Positions 1 to 6,496 of a DNA stretch of 11,756 nucleotides are shown piece by piece. A model generated the notes under the pieces. The model had not been told where the DNA came from. It made no database searches and saw nothing but the letters and a program-made list of their open reading frames with translations. The stretch lies in contig DFYJ01000091.1 in NCBI GenBank assembly GCA_002383325.1, positions 1,853 through 13,608 on the forward strand, written 5' to 3'. The number at the start of each line of letters is the position of its first letter. Within the stretch, counting starts at the first letter, position 1. Both the position numbers and the translations under genes were made by a program. Source of the stretch: Candidatus Aminicenantes bacterium UBA4085. GTDB taxonomy: Bacteria > Acidobacteriota > Aminicenantia > Aminicenantales > UBA4085.

Positions 1-60
1 GCTTCGCAGTCCTCGTCGGAACAGCACTTCGATGGTTCCCGCGAGGGCGGAACTCCGCAT
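1..60. repeat. Diverged intergenic repeat, copy 1
   Basis: Bases 1-60 align with 148-208 with one short gap and roughly 70% identity by eye. The best block is 28-48 against 176-196 (CTTCGATGGTTCCCGCGAGGG against CTTCGACGGTCCCCGCAAGGG), which differs at four positions. It may begin before the window. The pair looks like old copies of a small dispersed repeat, but this is inference from only two copies. Confidence 0.4.
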
Positions 61-147
61 TCAAGACCCAACGATCATCGAGATCACCCACTCCATCGCG
101 GTTCCGTGAGATTGTTGCGTGCTCAAACATCCCTCGGCGCCCGCGGA

Positions 148-208
148 GCTTGCGTAGCCCTCGAAGGGACGTCGCTTCGACGGTCCCCGCAAGGGCTGGG
201 TGCCCTCA
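148..208. repeat. Diverged intergenic repeat, copy 2, with internal near-palindrome
   Basis: This is the second copy of the element at 1-60. It contains a 20-base near-palindrome at 161-180, TCGAAGGGACGTCGCTTCGA, whose two halves pair except for one mismatched position pair. The matching part of copy 1 (13-32) has lost much of this symmetry. A small structured repeat of the REP or MITE kind is possible, but no transposase or target duplication is visible. Confidence 0.4.
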
Positions 209-271
209 GAGAGATATGGAAAAAGGCTGCGCTATCTCGCCGTTGGCCGATACCCCAAATCGCTCTGTTCC

Positions 272-324
272 CCCGAAATCTGGAGAAGAATCTGATGAAT
301 TCGGTATGTATCGGCAGATTCGGG
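272..324. repeat. Inverted repeat upstream of the ftsE promoter
   Basis: CCCGAAATCTG at 272-282 pairs with CAGATTCGGG at 315-324, with one bulged A and a 32-base loop. The right arm ends two bases before the proposed ftsE -35 box. ATTCGG also recurs in direct orientation at 299, 318 and 333. The structure could be an operator or a terminator for upstream transcription. It has no T-tract, so a classical intrinsic terminator is unlikely. Confidence 0.35.
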
Positions 325-326
325 AT

Positions 327-354
327 TTGCTAATTCGGGCTTTCGGATTATGAT
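327..354 (+). promoter_or_regulatory. Predicted ftsE promoter giving a leaderless message
   Basis: TTGCTA (327-332) and TATGAT (349-354) are separated by 16 bases and match the sigma-70 consensus at 4 of 6 and 5 of 6 positions. Transcription would start about seven bases after the -10 box, at or within a base or two of the GTG start codon at 361. The bases before the GTG (AGCGGC) hold no Shine-Dalgarno motif. Confidence 0.55.
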
Positions 355-360
355 AGCGGC

Positions 361-1029
361 GTGATCGAGCTCGCGCACGTCTGGGTCCAATACCAGAAGC
401 CCCACTGGGCCCTGTCGGACATCAGCCTGACCATCGGCCGGGGCGATTTCTGCTACATCACCGGCCCCTCGGGCTCGGGCAAGACGACCCTGCTGCGGAC
501 TTTGACCCGGGAGGTCATCCCCACGCACGGCCAGGTCTTCGTGGCCGGCAAGAACGTCGGCCACCTGCCCGATCCCCGGGTCCACCTCCTGCGCCGGGTC
601 ATGGGCATCGTCTTCCAGGACTTCCGCCTCCTGGCCCACAAGCGGGTCTTCGACAACGTGGCCATCGCCCTGCGGGTCCAGGGCATCCCGCCCCGCGACC
701 TCAAACGCCGCGTCTTCATCGCCCTGCGCATGGTGGCCATGCACCACCGCATCTGGGACTTCCCCTCCGAGCTGTCCTACGGCGAGCAGCAGCGGGTGGC
801 CGTGGCCCGGGCCGTGGTCAACAACCCGACCATTCTTCTGGCCGACGAGCCCACCGGCAACCTCGACCCCGAGCTGGCCTCGGAGATGATGGGCCTGTTC
901 CAGGAGATCAACCGCCAGGGGACCACGGTCGTCATCTGCACCCACGACCGCGACCTCATCCGCCGCTTCGACGGCCGCATCGTCCTGCTCCACGAGGGCA
1001 AGACCCAGCGCCGGGGAGGCCGGGCATGA
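361..1029 (+). CDS. ftsE: Cell division ATP-binding protein FtsE
   Basis: This is the cytoplasmic ATPase of the FtsEX complex. It drives conformational change in FtsX to activate peptidoglycan hydrolases at the septum. All ABC landmarks are present in 222 residues, a normal FtsE length: Walker A GPSGSGKT (35-42), Q-loop Q86, Walker B ILLADEP (158-164) followed by TGNLD, and the switch histidine H195. The signature motif reads LSYGE (138-142) where FtsE normally has LSGGE. The Tyr form is known in other ABC ATPases such as the LivF/LivG group. The GTG at 361 must be the start: an in-frame TAA lies at 331-333, no other start codon follows it, and the next in-frame ATG is at codon 81. The stop overlaps the ftsX start by ATGA. 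The family call is very secure; the leaderless expression is inferred. Confidence 0.96.
   Translation: MIELAHVWVQYQKPHWALSDISLTIGRGDFCYITGPSGSGKTTLLRTLTREVIPTHGQVFVAGKNVGHLPDPRVHLLRRVMGIVFQDFRLLAHKRVFDNVAIALRVQGIPPRDLKRRVFIALRMVAMHHRIWDFPSELSYGEQQRVAVARAVVNNPTILLADEPTGNLDPELASEMMGLFQEINRQGTTVVICTHDRDLIRRFDGRIVLLHEGKTQRRGGRA
1013..1019 (+). promoter_or_regulatory. Strong Shine-Dalgarno for ftsX
   Basis: GGGGAGG lies six bases before the ftsX ATG at 1026, inside the end of ftsE. It shows that this organism does use Shine-Dalgarno starts inside operons, in contrast to the promoter-proximal genes in this window. Confidence 0.6.
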
Positions 1030-1934
1030 GCCGCGCCGCCCGCGTCCAGCCGCGCTATTTCCTGCGCGAGACGCTGAACAACCTCTGGCAGTTCAAGACC
1101 CGCCACTTCTTCTCCCTGACCATCATCTGCCTGTCCTCGCTCATCCTGGGCATCTTCCTGTCGCTGTCGAACAACCTGACCGAGAAGGCCGGCGAGCTGT
1201 CCCGCAACGTCAGCGTCGTCTTCGACCTCAGCCCGGACGCGTCGCCCGCCGAGCGGGACCGCATCGCCGCCGGCCTGCGCGCTTCGCCCCTGGTCGGCGC
1301 CGTCCGAACGGTCCCGGCCGGGGAAGCCCTGGCCCGCTTCCTCAAGGACTTCCCCGATCTGGCCGAGATCGTCGCCAACCTCAAGGACAACCCCTTCCCG
1401 GCCACGGTCGAGGCGGACCTGCGCTGGCCCGACGTCTCCGCCGACGACGTCGCCCGCCTGATCGCCGAGACCCGCATCTCGCCCGCGATCACCGACGCCC
1501 AGTTCAACCGCGACTGGGCCGAGCGGGTCCGGTCCCTGAGCCGCCTGGCCCGCAACGCCGGCTTTTTCCTGGGCGGCATCCTCATCCTGGCCTCCCTGCT
1601 GATCGTCTCCAACGTCATCAAGCTCAACGTCCTGGCCCGCCAGTCCGAGATCGAGCTGCTGCGCCTGGTCGGCGCCACCAACTCCTTCATCCGCACGCCG
1701 TTCCTTCTGGAGGGCGTGGCCATGGGACTGCTGGGAGGCTTCCTCTCGCTGGGCCTGATCCTGGCCGTCGTCAAGCTTCTCCCGATCTACCTGGGGGCCT
1801 CGATGGGCGCGCTCCAGGAGCTCTTCGGCTTCCGCTACCTGACCCTGGCCCAAGCCGTGAGCCTGGTCCTGGGCGGGGGGCTGGTCGGCTTCATCGGCAG
1901 CCTGAGCTCCCTATCCCGCTTCCTGCGGGTCTGA
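1026..1934 (+). CDS. ftsX: Cell division protein FtsX (permease-like)
   Basis: This is the membrane partner of FtsE. It transmits ATP hydrolysis to an extracytoplasmic domain that recruits or activates a wall hydrolase. The 302 residues show the usual FtsX plan: a cytoplasmic N-terminus, a first membrane helix at about 27-48, an extracytoplasmic domain (about 50-175) with the family's NPFPAT segment near 119-124, then three more helices near 178-200, 224-250 and 275-298. The conserved RQSEIELLRLVGA loop after helix 2 is the region expected to contact FtsE. It starts in an ATGA overlap with ftsE and has a strong ribosome binding site. No EnvC- or PcsB-type hydrolase partner gene is next to it; the next gene is RodZ-like and has its own promoter. 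Confidence 0.95.
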   Translation: MSRAARVQPRYFLRETLNNLWQFKTRHFFSLTIICLSSLILGIFLSLSNNLTEKAGELSRNVSVVFDLSPDASPAERDRIAAGLRASPLVGAVRTVPAGEALARFLKDFPDLAEIVANLKDNPFPATVEADLRWPDVSADDVARLIAETRISPAITDAQFNRDWAERVRSLSRLARNAGFFLGGILILASLLIVSNVIKLNVLARQSEIELLRLVGATNSFIRTPFLLEGVAMGLLGGFLSLGLILAVVKLLPIYLGASMGALQELFGFRYLTLAQAVSLVLGGGLVGFIGSLSSLSRFLRV

Positions 1935-1959
1935 GCCCTCCCTCGGCCCAGGCTCTCGA

Positions 1960-1988
1960 TTGACAGCCGTCGGGCCCTGCCTTACAAT
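1960..1988 (+). promoter_or_regulatory. Near-consensus sigma-70 promoter for the rodZ-like run
   Basis: TTGACA (1960-1965, 6 of 6) and TACAAT (1983-1988, 5 of 6) are separated by exactly 17 bases in the 69-base gap after ftsX. The predicted start of transcription, near 1995, leaves a leader of about nine bases before the ATG at 2004, with no Shine-Dalgarno motif (TCACCCTC). Confidence 0.8.
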
Positions 1989-2003
1989 CTCCGCATCACC
2001 CTC

Positions 2004-2927
2004 ATGTCTTCCCTCGGCCAGGAGCTCAAACAGGCGCGCGAACGGGCCGCCATGTCTGTGGCCGAAATCGCCCGCCAGACCAAGATCAGCACCCGCCTCC
2101 TGCAGAATCTTGAGGATGAGCGCTTCGACCAGATGCCCGAGCCCTTCTTCATCAAGGGCGTCCTGAAGGCCTACGTCCGGGCGGTCGGAGCGGACGAAGC
2201 CCGCTTCCAGGATCTCTACCGCGAGCGATTCCCCTCCTCCGACCCGGTCCGCGAGGCGCCCGCCGCGCCGGCTAGGGAGCGCGGGAGCCGGACGACCGCC
2301 CAGCCCTCTCATATCAACCGGCCCGAGCTGCAGGACTTCCGGGCAACCGCGGGCCGCTCGGGCAAGACGCGCCGCCGCGGCCTGCGCCTCCGCCCCTGGG
2401 TCCTGTCCATCCTGGTCGTCCTGATTCTGGCCGCCGCGGCCTGCCTGATCCTCCTCTACATCCAGTCCCGGCCCAAGCCCGCGCCGACCCTCCCGTCCGC
2501 CGCGCCCACCGTCCAGGCCCCGGTCCGAATTCAGGCTCCGACCGAGATACCTATAGAGACGCCGGCCGCTGCGGACGCGCCCGCGGCGGGCGGATCTTCC
2601 GCCGGCGCCCCGCCCTCCTTCGCCGACGGTCTCAAGCTGGATCTGCGCTTCACGGCCGATACCTGGATCCAGGTAGCCGCCGACGGCCGCATCGTCCTGG
2701 ACGGCATTCAAGCGGCCGGCCGCACAGCCTCCCTAGGCGCCGACAAGGAGTTTGTCATCCAGATCGGGAACGCCGGCGGAGTCGACTATACGCTGAACGG
2801 CCGGCCCGGCCTCCCCTTCGGCGCCTCGGGCACGGTGCGGACCGATGTCCGCATCAACCGGGAGACGGCCTCCGGCTTCCTCCGGCAGGCCCCGGCCCCG
2901 GCTCCCTCCCCCGAGCCCGCCGCTTAG
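2004..2927 (+). CDS. rodZ: RodZ-like protein: cytoplasmic HTH, one membrane helix, DUF4115-type C-terminus
   Basis: This is probably a cytoskeletal and cell-shape protein linking MreB to the elongation machinery. Its 307 residues follow the RodZ plan: an N-terminal helix-turn-helix of the HTH_25 kind (about 3-72, with LGQELKQARERAAMSVAEIA and the FIKGVLKAYVRA segment), a basic linker ending KTRRRGLRLRP, one membrane helix (about 132-153), a Pro/Ala-rich extracytoplasmic linker (155-205) and a beta-rich C-terminal domain (about 209-285, with DTWIQVAADGRIVLDG) like DUF4115. The tail is again Pro/Ala-rich. The ATG at 2004 places the start exactly at the HTH domain. No mreB lies nearby, so the name rests on domain layout; a different membrane-anchored HTH regulator is possible. 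The ntrY-like gene follows after six bases. Confidence 0.82.
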   Translation: MSSLGQELKQARERAAMSVAEIARQTKISTRLLQNLEDERFDQMPEPFFIKGVLKAYVRAVGADEARFQDLYRERFPSSDPVREAPAAPARERGSRTTAQPSHINRPELQDFRATAGRSGKTRRRGLRLRPWVLSILVVLILAAAACLILLYIQSRPKPAPTLPSAAPTVQAPVRIQAPTEIPIETPAAADAPAAGGSSAGAPPSFADGLKLDLRFTADTWIQVAADGRIVLDGIQAAGRTASLGADKEFVIQIGNAGGVDYTLNGRPGLPFGASGTVRTDVRINRETASGFLRQAPAPAPSPEPAA

Positions 2928-2933
2928 GCCCCC

Positions 2934-5120
2934 ATGTCCGAGACCAAGGACGTCCTGACCCCCAAGAAGCGGGGCTCCCGCGTCCTGATCTTTGTCATCC
3001 CGCTTCTCATCGTCCTCTACTTCGTCATCGACTACCTGCTCCGCCGGGTCCAGGAGTTCTCCCCCTCCAAGGCCACCGGCATCCTGCTCATGGCCCTCCA
3101 GTTCATCGTCCTGCTGCTGGCCCTCATCCTGCTCTTCGTCCTGGGCCGCAACCTGGTCCGCCTGTACCTGGAGCGCAAGCGCAGGGTGGTCGGATCCCAT
3201 TTCAAGACGAAGCTGGTGATGTTCTTCACCGCCCTCTCGTTCATCCCCACCCTGCTGCTGTTTCTCTTCACCAGCGACCTGATCAGCCGCAACATCGAGC
3301 AGTGGCTGAAAATGGACGTCAACCGGGTGCTCGAGGATACCCGGGCCGTGGCCGACGGCTTCTACGTCACGACGTCGGAGCGGACCCTGCACTTCGCCGT
3401 CCAGCTGGAGAAGGCGATGCGGGCCCAGGGCCTGCTGGCGGAGGACAAGCGGGCCGCCCTGGAGGCTTTCGTCCGGACCAAGCTGGCCGAGTACAGACTG
3501 GCCGAGATCGCCGTCTACCAGGGCGAGGAGGAGCTGTTCGTCTATCTCGACCCGAATCTGCCGCTACAGGATTACAACGAGCTGAAGCTGGACAAGGTCA
3601 AGAAGACCCAGTTCGGCGTTCCGCTCGACGAGATCAAGCCCATGGGCACCGGAGAGTTCATCCGCCAGGGCGTCTCCTTCAGTCTGCCGGATGGAACGCC
3701 CTATCTGATCACAACCGGCCAGTTCCTGCCCCAGAACTACGCCCAGAAGATCAACGCCGTCAAGGCTTACTTTGACCGCTACAGCCGGGGACGCCAGCAG
3801 AAGGACCTGACCAAGACGACCTACCAGCTGATGCTGGTCCTGGTGACCATGCTAGTCGTCTTCGCCGCCACCTGGATCGGCTTCCACCTGGCCCGCTCCA
3901 TCACCGTGCCGATCGAGAAGCTGGCCCAGGCTACTCGCGAGGTGTCCCGGGGCAATCTCGCGGTCCGGGTCGAGGACCCGGCCTCGGACGAGATCGGCAT
4001 CCTGATCGAGTCGTTCAACCAGATGATCGCCGACATCCAAACCGGACAGGACCGCCTGGCCCAGAAGACGGCCGAGCAGGAGGCCCGCCAGCAGTACATC
4101 GAGACCCTGTTGAACACGGTCACGACCGGAGTCATCGCCCTGGATGGAGGCGGACGCATCGCCACCATCAACCCCTCGGCCCGGGACATGCTGGCCCTGC
4201 CCGCCGGGACCGAGGTGGCCGGGAGGCCCTACCGGGAGATTCTCCGCCACGACCGCTACGCCGAGCTGGCCCAGGGCATCGAGGCCGGGATGAAAGCCCG
4301 CTACCGGATCTCGGACCGCGAGATCTCCCTTCAGCTCAACGGCCAGCAGCTGGTCCTGGCCCTGACCCTGTCGCCGCTCAAGACGCCGGGCGGCGGCTTC
4401 AGCGGGCTGCTGGTCGTGCTGGACGACCTATCCCAGCTGATCAAGGCCCAGAAGGTGGCCGCCTGGAAGGAGGTCGCCCAGCGGGTGGCCCACGAGATCA
4501 AGAACCCGCTGACGCCGATCACCCTGAACGCGGAGAGGATCCTCAAGAATCTCGGCCGCCCCGAGCCGGCCGACCCGGTCGCCCTGCAGGAGGGGGCCCG
4601 GGTCATCATCCAGGAGGCCCAGACCATCAAGGCCCTGGTCGACGAGTTCTCCGAGTTCGCCCGCCTGCCCAAGCTCAACCTCCAGCCGGCCTCCCTGTCC
4701 GAGATCATCGACCAGGCCATCGCCCCCTTCCGGCCCATCTTCGCCGACATCAACTTCGAGGTGGCCATCGAGCCCGAGGTGCCGGTCCGCCAGCCGCTCG
4801 ACCCCGAGCCGATGAAGCGGGTCTTCATCAACCTCTTCGACAACGCTATTGACGCCATGTCGAAAAAGGGTAAAATCCTCGTCCACGCCGGCTTCGACCG
4901 CGAGACCCGCCTGGTCAAGGTCGAGATCGAGGACACCGGCCCCGGCATCGCGGTCGAGGACAAGGACAAGCTCTTCCTGCCCCGCTTCTCGACCAAGAAG
5001 AAGGGCACCGGACTCGGGCTGGCCATCGTAGCCCAGATCATGAAAGAGCACAGCGGCACCATCGACGTGCGCAACGTCAAACCCCATGGGGCCTGCTTCA
5101 CCCTGCAATTACCCGCATGA
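2934..5120 (+). CDS. ntrY: NtrY-like membrane sensor histidine kinase
   Basis: This is the sensor of a two-component pair with the next gene; the signal is unknown. In 728 residues it has membrane helices near 17-37, 49-71 and 94-115, an extracytoplasmic sensor region (about 116-295), a fourth helix (about 297-320), a HAMP linker (320-372), a PAS domain (about 387-495), a dimerisation domain with phospho-acceptor H520 in the H-box VAHEIKNPLTP, and an ATPase domain with N-box NLFDNAID (633-640), G1 DTGPGI (667-672) and G2 GTGLGLAI (691-698). This order and length match NtrY proteins, which regulate nitrogen, redox or envelope functions in different groups. It starts six bases after the rodZ-like stop without a clear ribosome binding site and overlaps the regulator by ATGA. 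The kinase call is secure; the NtrY label is from architecture and neighbours. Confidence 0.88.
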   Translation: MSETKDVLTPKKRGSRVLIFVIPLLIVLYFVIDYLLRRVQEFSPSKATGILLMALQFIVLLLALILLFVLGRNLVRLYLERKRRVVGSHFKTKLVMFFTALSFIPTLLLFLFTSDLISRNIEQWLKMDVNRVLEDTRAVADGFYVTTSERTLHFAVQLEKAMRAQGLLAEDKRAALEAFVRTKLAEYRLAEIAVYQGEEELFVYLDPNLPLQDYNELKLDKVKKTQFGVPLDEIKPMGTGEFIRQGVSFSLPDGTPYLITTGQFLPQNYAQKINAVKAYFDRYSRGRQQKDLTKTTYQLMLVLVTMLVVFAATWIGFHLARSITVPIEKLAQATREVSRGNLAVRVEDPASDEIGILIESFNQMIADIQTGQDRLAQKTAEQEARQQYIETLLNTVTTGVIALDGGGRIATINPSARDMLALPAGTEVAGRPYREILRHDRYAELAQGIEAGMKARYRISDREISLQLNGQQLVLALTLSPLKTPGGGFSGLLVVLDDLSQLIKAQKVAAWKEVAQRVAHEIKNPLTPITLNAERILKNLGRPEPADPVALQEGARVIIQEAQTIKALVDEFSEFARLPKLNLQPASLSEIIDQAIAPFRPIFADINFEVAIEPEVPVRQPLDPEPMKRVFINLFDNAIDAMSKKGKILVHAGFDRETRLVKVEIEDTGPGIAVEDKDKLFLPRFSTKKKGTGLGLAIVAQIMKEHSGTIDVRNVKPHGACFTLQLPA

Positions 5121-6478
5121 GCCAAGACAAGATCCTGATCATCGATGACGAAGCGAGCATCCGCTCCTCCCTGCAAGGCATCCTCGAGGACGAGGGCTTC
5201 GCGGTCCGCACCGCGGCCTCGGGCGAGGAGGGCCTGGCGGCCCTGCAGAAGGGCGCCTTCGGCCTGCTGCTGCTGGACATCTGGCTGCCCGAGATGAACG
5301 GCCTGGATGTCCTGCGCCGGATCCGGATGATGGACGCCCCGCCGCAGGTCGTGGTCATCTCCGGCCACGGCACGGTCGAGACGGCCGTCAAGGCCACCAA
5401 GCTGGGGGCCTTCGACTTCCTGGAGAAGCCGCTGACCCTGGAGAAGGTGGTGCTGACGGTCAAGAACGCCCTCCGCCAGCAGAAGCTGGAGGAGGAGAAT
5501 CTCCATTTGCGGGAGAAGACCCGGGCCCGAACCCACCTGGTGGGCCGCAGCCCGGCCATCGTCCGGCTGCGCGAGGAGATCAAGAAGGCCGCCCCGACCG
5601 ACGGCCGGGTCCTGCTGACGGGCGAGAACGGCACCGGCAAGGAGCTGATCGCCCGGCTGATCCACGACCAGAGCCTGCGCCGCGACAAGCGGTTCGTCGA
5701 GATCAACTGCGCGGCCATCCCCGACGAGATGATCGAGGCGGAGCTGTTCGGCGCGATCAAGGGCGCCGCGCCCCACGCCGTCAAGGACAAGAAGGGCAAG
5801 CTGCTGCAGGCCGACGGCGGGACCCTCTTCCTGGACGAGGTTGGGGACATGAGCCTGCGGACCCAGGCCAAGCTGGTCAAGGCTCTCATCGAACAGTCCT
5901 TCGAGCCGGTCGGGTCGAACGACCCGGTGTCCTTCGACACGCGGATCATCGCCGCCTCGACCAAGGCCATCAAGGACTTGATCGGCAAGGGCCGCTTCCG
6001 GGAGGACCTCTACTTCAAGCTGAACGTCATCCCCATGTTCATCCCGCCGCTCCGCGAGCGCACCGAGGATATCCCGCCGCTCATCGACCACTTCCTGCAG
6101 GCCTTCGCCGCCGAGTACGGCAAGAAGCCCAAGACCATGCATCCCGAGGCCCTCAAAGCCTTCCTCAACTACTCCTGGCCGGGCAACGTCAGCGAAGTCA
6201 TGAACGTGATCGAGCGCTTCGTCATCCTGGTCGAGGAGGAGGAGATCGGCCCCGCGCACTTGGCCCTGCTGGTCGAGACGCGGGAGCGCGAGACGGGGGC
6301 CGGCCTGCCCGCATCGCCCCCCTTGGCCGAGGCCCTGGAGCAGTTCGAGCGGACCACCCTGCACCGGGTCCTGCTGCGGACCAAGTGGGACCTGGTCAAG
6401 ACCGCGGCCGAGCTGGACATGACTCCCGAAGCGGTCCAGGCCCGCATCAAGGCCCTCCACATCACCTTCAACGAGTGA
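5117..6478 (+). CDS. ntrX: NtrX-like response regulator (receiver, AAA+, Fis-type HTH) with altered GAFTGA loop
   Basis: This is the response regulator expected to be phosphorylated by the upstream kinase. Its 453 residues contain a receiver domain (1-120; acidic pair D10-D11, phospho-acceptor D54, K104), an AAA+ domain (about 140-375) with Walker A GENGTGKE (169-176), Walker B LFLDE (237-241) and the arginine-finger region GRFREDLYFKLNV, and a C-terminal Fis-like helix-turn-helix (about 422-450). In sigma-54 activators the L1 loop reads GAFTGA. Here the same position reads GAAPHA (216-221), so three of the six residues differ, including the essential Phe and Thr. That argues against sigma-54 contact and for sigma-70-type control or repression. 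The post-AAA motif WPGNVSEVMN also departs from the usual WPGNVREL. The start overlaps the kinase stop by ATGA. Confidence 0.9.
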   Translation: MSQDKILIIDDEASIRSSLQGILEDEGFAVRTAASGEEGLAALQKGAFGLLLLDIWLPEMNGLDVLRRIRMMDAPPQVVVISGHGTVETAVKATKLGAFDFLEKPLTLEKVVLTVKNALRQQKLEEENLHLREKTRARTHLVGRSPAIVRLREEIKKAAPTDGRVLLTGENGTGKELIARLIHDQSLRRDKRFVEINCAAIPDEMIEAELFGAIKGAAPHAVKDKKGKLLQADGGTLFLDEVGDMSLRTQAKLVKALIEQSFEPVGSNDPVSFDTRIIAASTKAIKDLIGKGRFREDLYFKLNVIPMFIPPLRERTEDIPPLIDHFLQAFAAEYGKKPKTMHPEALKAFLNYSWPGNVSEVMNVIERFVILVEEEEIGPAHLALLVETRERETGAGLPASPPLAEALEQFERTTLHRVLLRTKWDLVKTAAELDMTPEAVQARIKALHITFNE

Positions 6479-6479
6479 G

Positions 6480-6496
6480 GGCGGGGGAACCCCGCC
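6480..6496 (+). promoter_or_regulatory. GC hairpin abutting the recO start codon
   Basis: GGCGGGG (6480-6486) pairs perfectly with CCCCGCC (6490-6496) around a GAA loop, filling almost all of the 18-base gap between the ntrX-like stop and the recO ATG at 6497. The only purine-rich stretch that could act as a ribosome binding site is inside the stem. This suggests recO translation is held down or coupled to upstream translation. Confidence 0.45.

Larger units (their letters stand above)
1..360. other. Gene-poor leader region upstream of ftsE
   Basis: This stretch has no gene I can support. Frame 1 is open from base 1 to a TAA at 331-333, but the translation is low in hydrophobic residues, rich in Arg, Ser and Gly, matches no family I recognise and has no ribosome binding site. 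What it does hold is two diverged copies of a roughly 60-base element (1-60 and 148-208), an inverted repeat (272-282 with 315-324) and the ftsE promoter. From about 210 onward the base composition becomes more AT-rich than in the genes, as expected for a control region. The upstream neighbour lies outside the window. Confidence 0.6.

Noticed and set aside
106..333. 75-residue open frame upstream of ftsE (frame open from base 1)
   Set aside because: It has no ribosome binding site, no recognisable family and a composition unlike the genes around it. It spans one of the repeat copies, so repeat-derived open sequence is the better reading.
304..335. Possible degenerate copy of the 40-bp palindrome upstream of ftsE (GTATGT followed later by GCTAATT)
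   Set aside because: Only short fragments match and their spacing differs, so the resemblance may be chance in AT-rich sequence.
777..1853. 358-residue open frame on the minus strand opposite ftsEX
   Set aside because: It is a shadow of ftsE and ftsX with biased composition (Gly, Asp, Gln, Glu) and no recognisable domain.
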